Of a stretch of 64,000 nt of DNA, positions 15,295 to 24,244 are shown one piece after another; the stretch's first letter is position 1, and the number at the start of each line of letters is the position of its first letter. This DNA is from UBA4733 sp036734945 (GTDB lineage Bacteria > Chloroflexota > UBA4733). The position numbers and the translations under genes were made by a program. The notes under the pieces were generated by a model. That model was not told the origin of the DNA. It was given only the letters and a program-made list of their open reading frames with translations, and searched no databases. Location: NCBI GenBank assembly GCA_036734945.1, contig DAIMXP010000004.1:1-64000 (forward strand), given 5' to 3'.

Positions 15295-16223
15295 GCTTCG
15301 GCAGCGGGCATGACAATGGCGCGGCTGAGGTTGCGAGGAGCATCTGGATCGACGCCGTGGGCCACCGCTACACGCACCGCCAGGAGTTGAGCCTCGGCCA
15401 GCGCAATCAAGGGATCGTCGGGCGTGCAGCGGACGACGGCGCCGGCCCGCCGCACCTCCGCCAGCACGACGCGGCTCGCCTCCTCCTCCGGCGCGTCGAA
15501 GCACCAGACGAGCGTCCGCGCATCGGCGGCGGCGAGCGGCCCGTGCCGGTACTCCAGGGTCTGGTGCGCCTCCGGCACCAGCAGCGCCGTCTCCTGTAGG
15601 TGCACCGCCGCCGCCCGCGCCAGACCGTAGCGCCAGTCCCGCCCCAGAAAGACGCGGTGCGCCGCCGCCAGGAGCGGCTGCGGGTCGAAGGCGGCGAGCG
15701 CCTCTTCCATGTGTTGTGGGAGGCCGGCGAGGGCCTCGTGCGCCGCCGTGCCGCCAAACAGGAGGCGCAGCGCCAGCAGCGCGGCGCTGACAAAGCGCGT
15801 CTGGATGATGCCCTGCTCAGGGGCAAAAGCGAGCGGCAGACACACGTCGGCAGAGGCGGCCGCCGGGGAGTCCGGCTCCCCTTCCAGCAGGATGACGCGC
15901 GCTCCCGCCGCCTTCGCCCGGCGCATGGCGCCGACGAGCTCGGTGGTCTGCCCGGTGCGGCTGATGGCCAGGTGCAACCAGTCCGGCCGCGGCACATAGT
16001 CCGAGGGGAATACGGCCTGAGCTGGACCGTGACCGTGCGCTTCGTAGAGGTCCGCCCCGGCCAGGGCGACGCAGTGGGAAGAGCCGCAGCCGAGGAGGAC
16101 CAGCGGACCCGTCAGCATCGGCGCCAACGTTCCCCGGCACTGCTCGACGCGGGCGATCGTCCCGGCCAGGATCTCCGGCGTACTGCGGATGTCCCCTTCC
16201 GTCAGCGACACTGCTTGCTCCAT
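15291..16223 (-). CDS. SIS-domain sugar isomerase/deaminase (AgaS/GlmS-C-like)
   Basis: This 310-residue protein has two SIS domains. The first carries LLGCGSSHCVALAGADLY and AISRTGQTTELVGAM, the phosphosugar-binding Ser/Thr clusters. The second carries ALLVPEAHQTLEYRHGPLA, where Glu and His-Gly-Pro are typical of catalytic SIS isomerases. The probable reaction is aldose-ketose isomerisation or deamination of an amino-sugar phosphate, in the cytoplasm. The gene is preceded by GAGGAGAGG and overlaps the kinase gene downstream by four bases. It could equally be AgaS-like or a glucosamine-phosphate deaminase; sequence alone does not separate these. Confidence 0.78.
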   Translation of the reverse strand: MEQAVSLTEGDIRSTPEILAGTIARVEQCRGTLAPMLTGPLVLLGCGSSHCVALAGADLYEAHGHGPAQAVFPSDYVPRPDWLHLAISRTGQTTELVGAMRRAKAAGARVILLEGEPDSPAAASADVCLPLAFAPEQGIIQTRFVSAALLALRLLFGGTAAHEALAGLPQHMEEALAAFDPQPLLAAAHRVFLGRDWRYGLARAAAVHLQETALLVPEAHQTLEYRHGPLAAADARTLVWCFDAPEEEASRVVLAEVRRAGAVVRCTPDDPLIALAEAQLLAVRVAVAHGVDPDAPRNLSRAIVMPAAEA

Positions 16224-16321
16224 CTACCAACCTCTCCTCATACTGGCCCGGCAGAACGCCCTGCTCGTCGCCGCCACGTCGCCCGCTGGACTGGTCCCCA
16301 TCTTCACGCTTCAGTCTTGCT

Positions 16322-17623
16322 TCAGGGCATCGCCGTGGGGGTCGGGAAGAGCGCACGGGCGTTACCGCGCAGCAGCGGCTCCACGAGACCGAGCGCGTCA
16401 CGCTCGGTCAGCCAATCGTCGGCAACCAGCTCGCTCAGCGCCTGGGTCAGCCCCTGTCGGGCGATGGCGGCGTGGCCGACGATGTTCTCCACTGTGGCGT
16501 AATCACCGCCGAAGGGGAGCAGCTTGTGACTCGGCGCGGCCATCAGGAACTCTTTGACAAAGCGCACGCCGGTGACCGGCGCGACGATCCAGGCCCAGCT
16601 CATCTCCACCACGACGTTGCGGTAGTGCTTGGCCAGAGCGATGAACTCATCCTGATAGGGGTACCCCATGTGCATCAGCACGAACGTCACCGAGGGGAAG
16701 TCAGCCAGCAACGGGCAGAGGTCGCCGGCGTGCTGGCGAATCCACTCCAGCGGCATGCGGTCGTTGCCGGCCTGCCCGCCGCAGTGGAACTTGACCGGCA
16801 GCCCAGCCTTGCCGGCGTGGTCAAGGCAGCGGCGCATGAGGTGGTCTTGCAGGGCCTTTTTAGCAGCCGCCTCCAGCGTTTCTCCCTGCACAAGCCGCGC
16901 GTAGAGCGGCGCAGCCTCCTCCGCCGACACCCGGTCGTAGTTCAAGCGCCGCCCGCCAGCGGCCCAGGACTTCACGGCGACCACGGACCCGCCGTAAGTA
17001 GCAAAGGCCCACTCGATCACGGCATGCCAATCGGCGAGCGTCGCGATCGGCAGCCCACTGCGAGCGCCAAAATCACGCATCGTGGCAGGGCTCATGGCTG
17101 TCGACAGGCGCATGATGCTCATATCCTGCGGCATGATGTCCGGGTACTGCGTGTTGCAGACCAGATCATCCTCCAGGGAGTTGACCTGGCAGGCTTCCAC
17201 GCCGGCGTACTCCCGCAGCACCTGGCGGTAGAAGCCCGGCGCGACCTGCCGCTGCATCGCTTCCGTCACTGTGTTGAACGTCATCGCGTTGAGCTCGTCC
17301 ACCCCGAACAGCCGGCGCACGCTCTCGGCAATGGCGCGTTGGTAGCCCGTGTGGCGGGCGCGACGCCAGGCGGGTTCTACCAAGCGCCACTTGTCGGCCG
17401 GATCGACGCTGGCGGAGAAGAACTGGTCCCGCTCCTCGGCGGTCATCCCGGCGCACCAGAGATCGTCCTTGCTGTAGTGTGCGAAGAGCAAAGCGGCATC
17501 CATGCAGGGCTGCAACCGGTTCGCTCCCGCCCCCGCCAGCCGTGTCCGTTCCTCGACGAGATGCTCGTGGATGTCGATGAAGGGCGTGGCGGCAATCAGG
17601 TCCTGCAGTCCACGATTGACCAT
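16322..17623 (-). CDS. Amidohydrolase-family (TIM-barrel) metal hydrolase
   Basis: This 433-residue protein has metal-binding landmarks of the amidohydrolase-2 group: FIDIHEHL near the N-terminus, LPVKFHCGGQAGND, VLMHMGYPYQDE, and LPFGGDYATVENI with the final Asp. The group is structurally related to uronate isomerase and to lactone hydrolases, and the length suits either. The start at 17623 was preferred over an ATG 60 bases upstream because GGGAGG sits just before it and the fold begins there. It leads a minus-strand operon with the SIS and kinase genes and is divergent from the binding-protein gene. A role in opening or isomerising an imported sugar acid is inference. Confidence 0.72.
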   Translation of the reverse strand: MVNRGLQDLIAATPFIDIHEHLVEERTRLAGAGANRLQPCMDAALLFAHYSKDDLWCAGMTAEERDQFFSASVDPADKWRLVEPAWRRARHTGYQRAIAESVRRLFGVDELNAMTFNTVTEAMQRQVAPGFYRQVLREYAGVEACQVNSLEDDLVCNTQYPDIMPQDMSIMRLSTAMSPATMRDFGARSGLPIATLADWHAVIEWAFATYGGSVVAVKSWAAGGRRLNYDRVSAEEAAPLYARLVQGETLEAAAKKALQDHLMRRCLDHAGKAGLPVKFHCGGQAGNDRMPLEWIRQHAGDLCPLLADFPSVTFVLMHMGYPYQDEFIALAKHYRNVVVEMSWAWIVAPVTGVRFVKEFLMAAPSHKLLPFGGDYATVENIVGHAAIARQGLTQALSELVADDWLTERDALGLVEPLLRGNARALFPTPTAMP

Positions 17624-17702
17624 TGGCGCTTCCTCCCGACGACTCTTGCCACCCACCCAGAGCCAGGATCGTAGCATCTCCATGCCGACAGCGCCAACAA
17701 CC

Positions 17703-17749
17703 GCGCATGATCTGCCAACTTATCTGCTTGATTTCTGTGCTATACTCGC
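17703..17749 (+). promoter_or_regulatory. Promoter/operator box shared with the DeoR gene
   Basis: An extended -10 element TGCTATACT (TATACT at 17741-17746) is preceded by GCGCATGAT and TGCCAACTTATCTGC. The whole 47-base stretch aligns with 23340-23384 in front of the DeoR regulator gene with few mismatches and one 2-base gap. No good -35 hexamer is present, which suits an extended -10 promoter. The conserved upstream half is a candidate operator. Confidence 0.6.
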
Positions 17750-17804
17750 GGATGAGCGAGCGCCTGCTCGCCGACGTGTTGACCCAGCACGAGGAGAGGA
17801 CGCC

Positions 17805-19256
17805 GTGACGCAGAATCTGGAACCAGTGATCAGCCGCCGCGCGCTCGTGTTGCTTGCCGGCCGGCTCGCCAGCCTTGGCGCGGTGGGGATGCTGGCCGCC
17901 TGCGGCGGCGGGGCGAGCATAGCCGTCGCCACGACGGCAAGCACGGCACCGAAGGCCCCGGCGACCAGTGCCACTGCCACGGCGAGCAGCACGGTGACCG
18001 CCGCCACCACGGCGGCAGCGAGCGCAGCGGCGCCCGCGGCGAAGGCGGTGATGCTGGACATCACCTCCTGGCTCACCAACCAGCCGCAGAAGGCCGCCTA
18101 TGCCCACCTCATTGACACCTATGCCAAGGTCAACCCGAATGTCAAAGTCGTCCAGGAAGCACTGTCGGGGACCTACATCACCGCGCTCACTGCCCGCATC
18201 GCCGGCGGCAACGTCCCCGACCTGGCGGAAACGGACTGGACCATGAGCCAGCCGCTCGGTGAACAGAAAGTGATCGTCCCCCTCGATCCGCTGTTGAAGC
18301 AGGACAAGATCAGCGTCACCGACTACGTGCAGGTAGCGCAGGAACTGGGACGCTGGCCCCAGAAAACCGGCAGCTACTACGCCTGGTACACCATGTTCGC
18401 TACCTCACCCCTCTACTACAACACTGCAATGTTCCAGTCGGCCGGCTTGCAGCCGCCGGACGAGAGTTGGACGTGGGACCACCTGCTGGCGGCGGCGCAG
18501 AAGCTGACGAAGGTGGGGAGTGGTGCTGCCGACTCCTCCTTCGGCTTCAATCTGGAATACTTCACGCGCACCCTGCTCTACTCCTACGGCTGGGACTTCG
18601 CCTCATCGGACCTCAGCCAGATCCTTGTGGACTCCACCGACAGCGTGAATGCGCTGCAGTACTGGCAGGATCTCATCTACAAGTACAAGGTCTCACCACC
18701 CGGGAGTCTCAACTTTGCCCAAGGGGCGCCGTTCGCGGCATTTTCCACCAAGCGCCTGGGGATGTCCATCGGCGGCTCCTACCAGATCCAGAATTACCGC
18801 ACCGTGCAGGGGCTGGAGTTCGACATCGCTATTCCGCCGCAAGGACCGAAAGGCCGCGTTGCCGTCATCAAAGGCGCTCCCGCCCACTCCCTGCCGGCGC
18901 AGTCGCCGCATCCTACGGAAGCGTGGGCTTTCCTCTCCTGGTGGACGCGCAACCAGACGGCAGACCTGGTGGTCCTGCCAGGCAACATGCCAAGCAAGCT
19001 CACGGCACTCACCGGCTGGGCCGCCGAACAGCAGAAGGACTACCAAGCTCCCGCGCACGTTGCACTCGTCTACGACATCGCCTCCAAGTACGGCAAGCCG
19101 GTCCAGGTGCTCCCGAACAACACCGTGGTGAAGAAGCCCTACTACACGGAACGCGCCAACATCCTGGCTAACAAGGAGGATGCCAAGACGGGGATGACCA
19201 TCGCCGCCCAACAAATGCGGTCACTCCTGCAACAGGCCCAGGCGACCCCTGCCTGA
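17805..19256 (+). CDS. Sugar-type ABC substrate-binding lipoprotein
   Basis: This is an extracellular family-1 solute-binding protein of 483 residues. The N-terminus has a twin-arginine signal (VISRRALVLLAG) ending in the lipobox LAAC, so it is exported folded and lipid-anchored. An Ala/Thr/Ser linker of about 50 residues follows. The mature domain shows NPNVKVVQEALSGTYITALT, VPDLAETDW, LLKQDKISVTDYV, YYNTAMFQSAGL and PAHSLPAQSPHPTEAWAFL, as in oligosaccharide-binding proteins. GTG start at 17805 follows GAGGAGAGG. Its mature part is paralogous to the protein at 56442. A sulfatase gene follows, but no permease gene. A DeoR-type promoter box lies upstream. Confidence 0.87.
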   Translation: MTQNLEPVISRRALVLLAGRLASLGAVGMLAACGGGASIAVATTASTAPKAPATSATATASSTVTAATTAAASAAAPAAKAVMLDITSWLTNQPQKAAYAHLIDTYAKVNPNVKVVQEALSGTYITALTARIAGGNVPDLAETDWTMSQPLGEQKVIVPLDPLLKQDKISVTDYVQVAQELGRWPQKTGSYYAWYTMFATSPLYYNTAMFQSAGLQPPDESWTWDHLLAAAQKLTKVGSGAADSSFGFNLEYFTRTLLYSYGWDFASSDLSQILVDSTDSVNALQYWQDLIYKYKVSPPGSLNFAQGAPFAAFSTKRLGMSIGGSYQIQNYRTVQGLEFDIAIPPQGPKGRVAVIKGAPAHSLPAQSPHPTEAWAFLSWWTRNQTADLVVLPGNMPSKLTALTGWAAEQQKDYQAPAHVALVYDIASKYGKPVQVLPNNTVVKKPYYTERANILANKEDAKTGMTIAAQQMRSLLQQAQATPA

Positions 19257-19257
19257 A

Positions 19258-19287
19258 AGGCGTGTGCGAGGGCCGAATCGCACGCCT
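19258..19287 (+). promoter_or_regulatory. Intergenic hairpin between binding protein and sulfatase
   Basis: An inverted repeat begins two bases after the stop codon: AGGCG-TG-TGCGA, loop, TCGCA-CGCCT. There is no T-run, so it is not a classical terminator. Such a stem could protect the upstream mRNA and keep binding-protein levels above sulfatase levels, as intergenic hairpins do in other transport operons; that is inference. Confidence 0.45.
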
Positions 19288-19335
19288 CCTACCAGGTTCC
19301 GCTGCACCATCTCGCCAGCGAGAGGATCAAGGGTA

Positions 19336-21012
19336 ATGAGCCAACCACTGCACATAGGCGCAGTGCCGCCAATCAGCGGCGGGGCGAAGCCGCCGAACAT
19401 CCTGCTGCTGTTCACCGACGAACAGCGCGCCGACGCGCTCGGCTGTTCCGGCAACCCCCACATACGCACGCCGAACCTGGATCGCCTGGCCGGCCAGGGG
19501 ATGCGCTTCAGCCAGGCGGTGACCACTACCCCCATCTGCATCGCCTCCCGCTACTCCCTGATCACCGGCTTGCGGGCGCGCGACCATCACTGGGTGACGA
19601 ACATCAGCCTTCCCGGACCTGTTCCGGAACTGCCGACGCTGATGTCCCTCTTGGGGAGCGCCGGCTATCGCACTCACGGCGTCGGCAAGTTCCACTTTCA
19701 ACCGACCGGTCGCCACCATGGTTTCCACCAGATGGAGTTGATGGAAGAGATTCCCCGCTACCGGCCCGACGACGACTACCTCCTCTACCTTCAGGAGCAC
19801 GGCTACGGGCACATCCGGGAGGTCCACGGCGTCCGCAACCTGCTCTATATGCAGCCGCAGACGGCGATCATCCCGGAAGAGTACGTCGGCTCGACCTGGG
19901 TGGCGGATCGCGCCTGCCACTTCCTGGACGAGCACCAACGCCAGCGACCCGACCGCCCTTTCTTCCTATGGGCCTCCTGGATCGCCCCCCACCCGCCCTG
20001 GAACGTCCCCGACAGCCTCAAGGATCAGTACGACCCCGCTGACCTGCCGCTGCCTGTCTACCCCGACCGGCCGGAGGAGGATCTCACCAGCGCCGCCCAA
20101 CTCTACCGCCAACTCGGCGATGGGGCCGAACGCAGCCCGGAGCGGCTACGCGCCATCAAGGCCCGCTACTACGCGCAGGTGAGCCTCGTCGACAAGGGCG
20201 TGGGCAGTATCCTCTCCACGCTGGATCGCCTCGGCCTGGCGGAGGATACCCTGGTGATCTACACCAGCGACCACGGCGACATGCTGGGTGATCACGGACT
20301 CTGGGAGAAGATGGTCCCTTACGAAGGCTCGGTCCGCGTGCCGTTGCTGCTGCGCTGGCCGGGGCGCCTGCCCGCCGGCCAGGTACGAGATGATCTTGTC
20401 AGTCTTCTGGACATCCTGCCGACCTGCCTGGAAGTGGCGGGGGTAGCCTACCCCGAACCTCACGAGCCTTCCGGCGTCAGCTTGCTCACGCCGGAAGGTC
20501 GCCAGGCAGCGGAGCAGCGCGAGGCGATGGTGATCGACTTCGGTATGGGTCCCCAACGCTGGCTCTGCTGGCGCGACCGGACGACAAAGTACGTCATCTG
20601 GCTCGGCTCCGGCAAGCGGGAGTTGTTCGACCTAGAACGTGACCCGGACGAGCGCCACAACCTGATCGCTGCCGAACCGGGGCGAGCGGCAGCCCTGGAG
20701 CGCCGGTTAGTCGCCTGGGAGCGGTCGCACGGTCTGACCGACTCGCTGGACGGCGATCACTTCCGAACCTATCCTGCCCCCCAACGTCGCGGCCGCCACA
20801 ACCAGCAGTTCCCCTTCTGGGTAGCGAAGCTGCCGCCCGACGAACTGGCCGCCATGGAAACGCCCGGCCAGGCGATCATGGACGCCATACGCCACGAGAC
20901 CAGCTACCGCCTGGAAGACCTCGACCTGGCTGCCTGGAAAGCAGCCGGCGGCGACCTGCGCGGCACGCCCTACGAAGAGCTGTGGGCGGCGCTGCCATCA
21001 ATCATTCCTTGA
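19336..21012 (+). CDS. Cys-type sulfatase, no signal peptide
   Basis: This 558-residue member of the alkaline-phosphatase-like sulfatase family hydrolyses sulfate esters. It has PNILLLFTDEQRADALG (metal-binding Asp), the maturation site PICIASRYSLITG with Cys68 (CxAxR) to be turned into formylglycine, FHFQPTGRH, and LVIYTSDHGDMLGDHGLWEK with metal-binding Asp/His. No signal sequence is present, so the enzyme is expected in the cytoplasm. It lies 79 bases after the binding-protein gene and 88 bases before the esterase gene. A formylglycine-generating enzyme is needed but none is in the window. The sulfated substrate cannot be read from sequence. Confidence 0.9.
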   Translation: MSQPLHIGAVPPISGGAKPPNILLLFTDEQRADALGCSGNPHIRTPNLDRLAGQGMRFSQAVTTTPICIASRYSLITGLRARDHHWVTNISLPGPVPELPTLMSLLGSAGYRTHGVGKFHFQPTGRHHGFHQMELMEEIPRYRPDDDYLLYLQEHGYGHIREVHGVRNLLYMQPQTAIIPEEYVGSTWVADRACHFLDEHQRQRPDRPFFLWASWIAPHPPWNVPDSLKDQYDPADLPLPVYPDRPEEDLTSAAQLYRQLGDGAERSPERLRAIKARYYAQVSLVDKGVGSILSTLDRLGLAEDTLVIYTSDHGDMLGDHGLWEKMVPYEGSVRVPLLLRWPGRLPAGQVRDDLVSLLDILPTCLEVAGVAYPEPHEPSGVSLLTPEGRQAAEQREAMVIDFGMGPQRWLCWRDRTTKYVIWLGSGKRELFDLERDPDERHNLIAAEPGRAAALERRLVAWERSHGLTDSLDGDHFRTYPAPQRRGRHNQQFPFWVAKLPPDELAAMETPGQAIMDAIRHETSYRLEDLDLAAWKAAGGDLRGTPYEELWAALPSIIP

Positions 21013-21100
21013 CGCCGCTGCTGTCCCTTTGTATAACAGGTAGGCGCCACCATGATGCCGAGCCGCTCGCCCGGACTCCTCTCGGCATGCGACCGTACTG

Positions 21101-23242
21101 ATGGCGCTGGGACGAGCGTTCAGCGATGTACTGCCGCACGCCGGCAATGTCGCCCGTGGCGATGAAGCCTACTGGCGGCACCTGCTCCGCCAGTGTCGCG
21201 AACAACGCTGGCGGCAGCAGCGGCAGTACCTTGCCTATTCTACCGCTGCCGACTGGCAACAGCACTGCGAGGGTGTCCGCGCGCGCTTCCGGGCGAGCCT
21301 GGGGCCGCTGCCGGAGCGCACGCCACTGAACGCGCAGGTGACTGGCAGGCTGGAACGCGACGGCTATACCGTCGAGAAGCTGCTGCTGGAGAGCCAACCC
21401 GGCTTCTACGTCACTGCCAACCTGTATCTGCCCGTCCCCGGCCGCTTCCCGGCGCCGGCGATCCTCAATCCGGTCGGCCACTGGCGACACGGCAAGGCTG
21501 AAGACCTGGTGCAAGCGCGCGGCATCGGCCTGGCGCGCCACGGCTACGTCGCCTTGATCTACGATCCCATCGGCCAGGAGGAACGCAGTCAGGAGCGGGA
21601 GAGCGTCCAGCGGCGTAACCCCCAACCGGCGGCGACCCGCCAGCATGCCGCCGCCGGGCTGCCTTGCACGCTGATTGGGCAGACGATCATTAACCACATA
21701 CTCTGGGACGGCGTGCGCATGCTCGACTACCTGGAGAGCCGACCGGAGGTGGATGCCACCCGGATCGGCTGCACCGGCGCCTCGGGCGGCGGCTACCAGA
21801 CCATGTTCCTCAACGCCCTGGACCCGCGCATCAAAGTCGCCGTGCCGGTCTGCTCGACCGCCACGCAAGAGCGCATGCTGGCGCAGGGGCAGATCGGCGA
21901 TCCCTGCCACAACCCCCACCGCGCCTATATCGACGACCTGGATACGGCCGACCTGCTGATGTGCGCCGCGCCCAACGCCGTGCAGGTGATCGTGGCAACC
22001 TATGACTTCTTCCCGCTCATCGGCGCGCGGGAAGTCTACCTCGACCTGCAGCACTGCTACCGCACGCTGGGACTCGAAGAGCGCGTCAAGCTGGTGGAAG
22101 TGCCGGCGCACCACGACTACAATCAGCCAATGCGCGAGGCGGCGTATGCCTGGTTCAACCGCTGGCTGGGTCTCGAGGTCGACGCGGTGGAAGCCCCCTG
22201 GCAACCGGAGCCGCCGGAGCGCCTCTGGTCCACCGCCTCCGGGCAGGTGTTGACCTCGCTGGGCGGCGAGACGGTGCGCTCGCTCAACCGGCAGCGGGCG
22301 ACACGCCTGGTCCCGCCGGAACCGGCATTGCCGGATGTGGCCGCCGCGCAGCGCTACGCCGCCGCCGTCCGCGTCGCGGTACAGGAGTTGCTCGGTAGCG
22401 TTGCCACCCCGGCAGCCGACGCGACCCGGCTGGTAGGGAGCGGCACGCTGCACGGCCGGCGCGCCGAGCAAGTGGTCTTCGACAGTGAGCCGGACTTGCC
22501 CATCCCCGGCGTGGTCCTGCTGCCGGAACTGCCGGCGAGCGGGCGCAGCGTCCTGTTCCTCGACGACCGCGGCAAAGGGCTCGAACTGGCGGCGGAAGGG
22601 TTGGCCGTGACCCTGGCCCGCGCCGGCTGCCTGGTCGCCTCCTTCGACCTGCGCGGCTGGGGCGAAACTGCGTGGTGGAAGCGCTTCCCCCACGAGCCCA
22701 ACGACACCGGCCTGCTGGGGAACGACTCGATGTTGAGCTACATCGGCTACCTGCTCGGCGAGTCGGCGCTGACCCAGCGCCTGAAAGACGCCTGGCGCTG
22801 CCTGGATTACCTGCTCAGCCGTCCCGCCGTGGACCCAACCCGGCTCACCATCGTCGGTCATGGCACGGCCGGCATTGTGGCGTTGCACGCCGCCTTTCAC
22901 CCGGCGCGGCCGGCTTGTGCGATTTTCGACAGCCTCGGCTCATACCGTTCCATCGTGGAGTCCGACGCGGACAGCCTGCCTCCCAGCGCCTTCCTGCCCG
23001 GCGTGCTCCTGCACTACGACCTGCCGGCGCTAGCCGGGGCCCTGGCGCCACAGCCGCTCTGCATCGCCAACCCACTCGATGCCATGGGCCAACCCCTCTC
23101 CCAGGCCGCCGCCGAGGAGACATATCGGCTCACCATGCGCCTATACGCCTTGCTCGGCGACGAACAATGCGCGATCCAGAGCGGGCTGGACCGGGAGCAA
23201 CGAACCGCGTGGCTGGTCAAGCAGGTGAACGGCCAGCCATGA
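21101..23242 (+). CDS. Tandem alpha/beta-hydrolase, acetyl-xylan-esterase-like
   Basis: This 713-residue protein has two alpha/beta-hydrolase domains. The first (about residues 90-370) has the nucleophile elbow CTGASGGGYQTMF and a candidate catalytic His in VEVPAHHDYNQPM, resembling bacterial acetyl-xylan esterase or glucuronoyl-esterase relatives. The second (about 430-690) has the elbow IVGHGTAGIVAL, where Thr replaces the nucleophile Ser, so it is probably non-catalytic. No signal peptide is seen. It follows a sulfatase gene and would remove acyl groups from imported glycans in the cytosol (inference). The ATG at 21101 lacks a good ribosome-binding site; translation may depend on the upstream gene. 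Confidence 0.72.
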   Translation: MALGRAFSDVLPHAGNVARGDEAYWRHLLRQCREQRWRQQRQYLAYSTAADWQQHCEGVRARFRASLGPLPERTPLNAQVTGRLERDGYTVEKLLLESQPGFYVTANLYLPVPGRFPAPAILNPVGHWRHGKAEDLVQARGIGLARHGYVALIYDPIGQEERSQERESVQRRNPQPAATRQHAAAGLPCTLIGQTIINHILWDGVRMLDYLESRPEVDATRIGCTGASGGGYQTMFLNALDPRIKVAVPVCSTATQERMLAQGQIGDPCHNPHRAYIDDLDTADLLMCAAPNAVQVIVATYDFFPLIGAREVYLDLQHCYRTLGLEERVKLVEVPAHHDYNQPMREAAYAWFNRWLGLEVDAVEAPWQPEPPERLWSTASGQVLTSLGGETVRSLNRQRATRLVPPEPALPDVAAAQRYAAAVRVAVQELLGSVATPAADATRLVGSGTLHGRRAEQVVFDSEPDLPIPGVVLLPELPASGRSVLFLDDRGKGLELAAEGLAVTLARAGCLVASFDLRGWGETAWWKRFPHEPNDTGLLGNDSMLSYIGYLLGESALTQRLKDAWRCLDYLLSRPAVDPTRLTIVGHGTAGIVALHAAFHPARPACAIFDSLGSYRSIVESDADSLPPSAFLPGVLLHYDLPALAGALAPQPLCIANPLDAMGQPLSQAAAEETYRLTMRLYALLGDEQCAIQSGLDREQRTAWLVKQVNGQP

Positions 23243-23339
23243 TGGAGCAGAATACACTACACCACGGCTGTGCCTCACCTGGACGTGCGGGCGCGCTGGA
23301 GCGGATGCGCGGCGATGATGCGACGAACCGGCGCGAAAC

Positions 23340-23384
23340 GCGCAAGATACGCCAACATTTCTGCGTGTTCCGTGCTATACTCGC
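23340..23384 (+). promoter_or_regulatory. Promoter/operator box of the DeoR gene
   Basis: The stretch GCGCAAGAT, CGCCAACATTTCTGC, and extended -10 TGCTATACT (TATACT at 23376-23381) matches the region upstream of the binding-protein gene at 17805 almost base for base. Placement 26 bases before the DeoR start codon suggests autoregulation plus control of the binding-protein operon by the same regulator. Confidence 0.6.
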
Positions 23385-23406
23385 TGCCGGCAAGGAGGAC
23401 AAGGAA

Positions 23407-24171
23407 ATGCTGGCAACAGCGCGACGCGAGCGCGTCATTCAGGAGTTGCTGCTCAACGGCGACGTGGAGGTCAGCAACGTCAGCCAGCAACTCGGCGTTT
23501 CGGAATCGACGATCCGGCGTGACCTCGATATCCTGGAGCGCCAGGGTGCGCTGCGCCGTACCCACGGCGGCGCCCTGATCCTCGACCGCCTCAACACGGT
23601 CGAACTGTCCATGCGGCAGAAGGCGACGCTGAATATCGACGAGAAGCGGCGCATCGGCCTAGCTGCCGCCGCGATGGTGGACGATGGCGTCTCCATTGCC
23701 ATGACTGGGGGCACGACCACCTTGCAGGTGGCGCGCAGCCTGCGCAACCTCACGGGGGTGACGATCGTGACGAACGCGGTGAACCTCGCGCTGGAACTGG
23801 CGGAGCGACCGGGCATCACCGTGGTCTGCACCGGCGGCCGGCTGCGGCCCACGACGCTCGAACTCGTGGGGCCGTTGGCGGAACAAGGGCTGCGCGAGTT
23901 CAACGTGGATCTGGCCTTCGTCGGCGTCAACGGCTTTAGCCTGGAGGCCGGCATGACGACGCACGATGAGACGGAGGCCATGATCAGCCGGCTGATCATC
24001 CGCGCCGCGCGCAAGGTCGTCGTCGTCGCCGACCACACCAAGCTGGGCCGGGCGACCTTCTGCCGCATGGGGACGCTGGATCAGGTCAACGTCCTCATCA
24101 CCGATAGCGCCGCCGACGACGGCATGCTGCGCGCGCTCCAGCAGACGGGGATCGAAGTGGTCGTCACCTAG
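23407..24171 (+). CDS. DeoR-family transcriptional repressor
   Basis: This 254-residue regulator has an N-terminal winged helix (RRERVIQELLLNGDVEVSNV, then SQQLGVSESTIRRDLDIL and GALRRTHGGA) and a C-terminal DeoR sensor domain with GTTTLQVARSL, TNAVNLALEL, GGRLRPTTLELVGP and VVVADHTKLGR. Family members bind sugar phosphates such as those of galactitol, fructose or glycerol and release DNA. AAGGAGG lies upstream of the ATG. It precedes the GH4 and sulfatase genes on the same strand. Its promoter region is copied in front of the binding-protein gene at 17805, so that operon and its own gene are the likely targets. Confidence 0.88.
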   Translation: MLATARRERVIQELLLNGDVEVSNVSQQLGVSESTIRRDLDILERQGALRRTHGGALILDRLNTVELSMRQKATLNIDEKRRIGLAAAAMVDDGVSIAMTGGTTTLQVARSLRNLTGVTIVTNAVNLALELAERPGITVVCTGGRLRPTTLELVGPLAEQGLREFNVDLAFVGVNGFSLEAGMTTHDETEAMISRLIIRAARKVVVVADHTKLGRATFCRMGTLDQVNVLITDSAADDGMLRALQQTGIEVVVT

Positions 24172-24244
24172 GGCAACCGCCGGCGCCTCGGAGGCGCGAT
24201 CGACAATGTCACCCTGTTGCCAGAAGATGTGAGAGGAGTTCCCG

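Noticed and set aside
21002..22900. 632-codon open frame on the minus strand
   Set aside because: It is a shadow of the tandem esterase gene; Arg/Gly/Gln-rich with no recognisable motif.
24172..24244. Hairpin GCGCCTC/GAGGCGC after the DeoR gene as terminator
   Set aside because: No T-run follows, and the GH4 gene in the same direction starts 50 bases later, so termination is unlikely.
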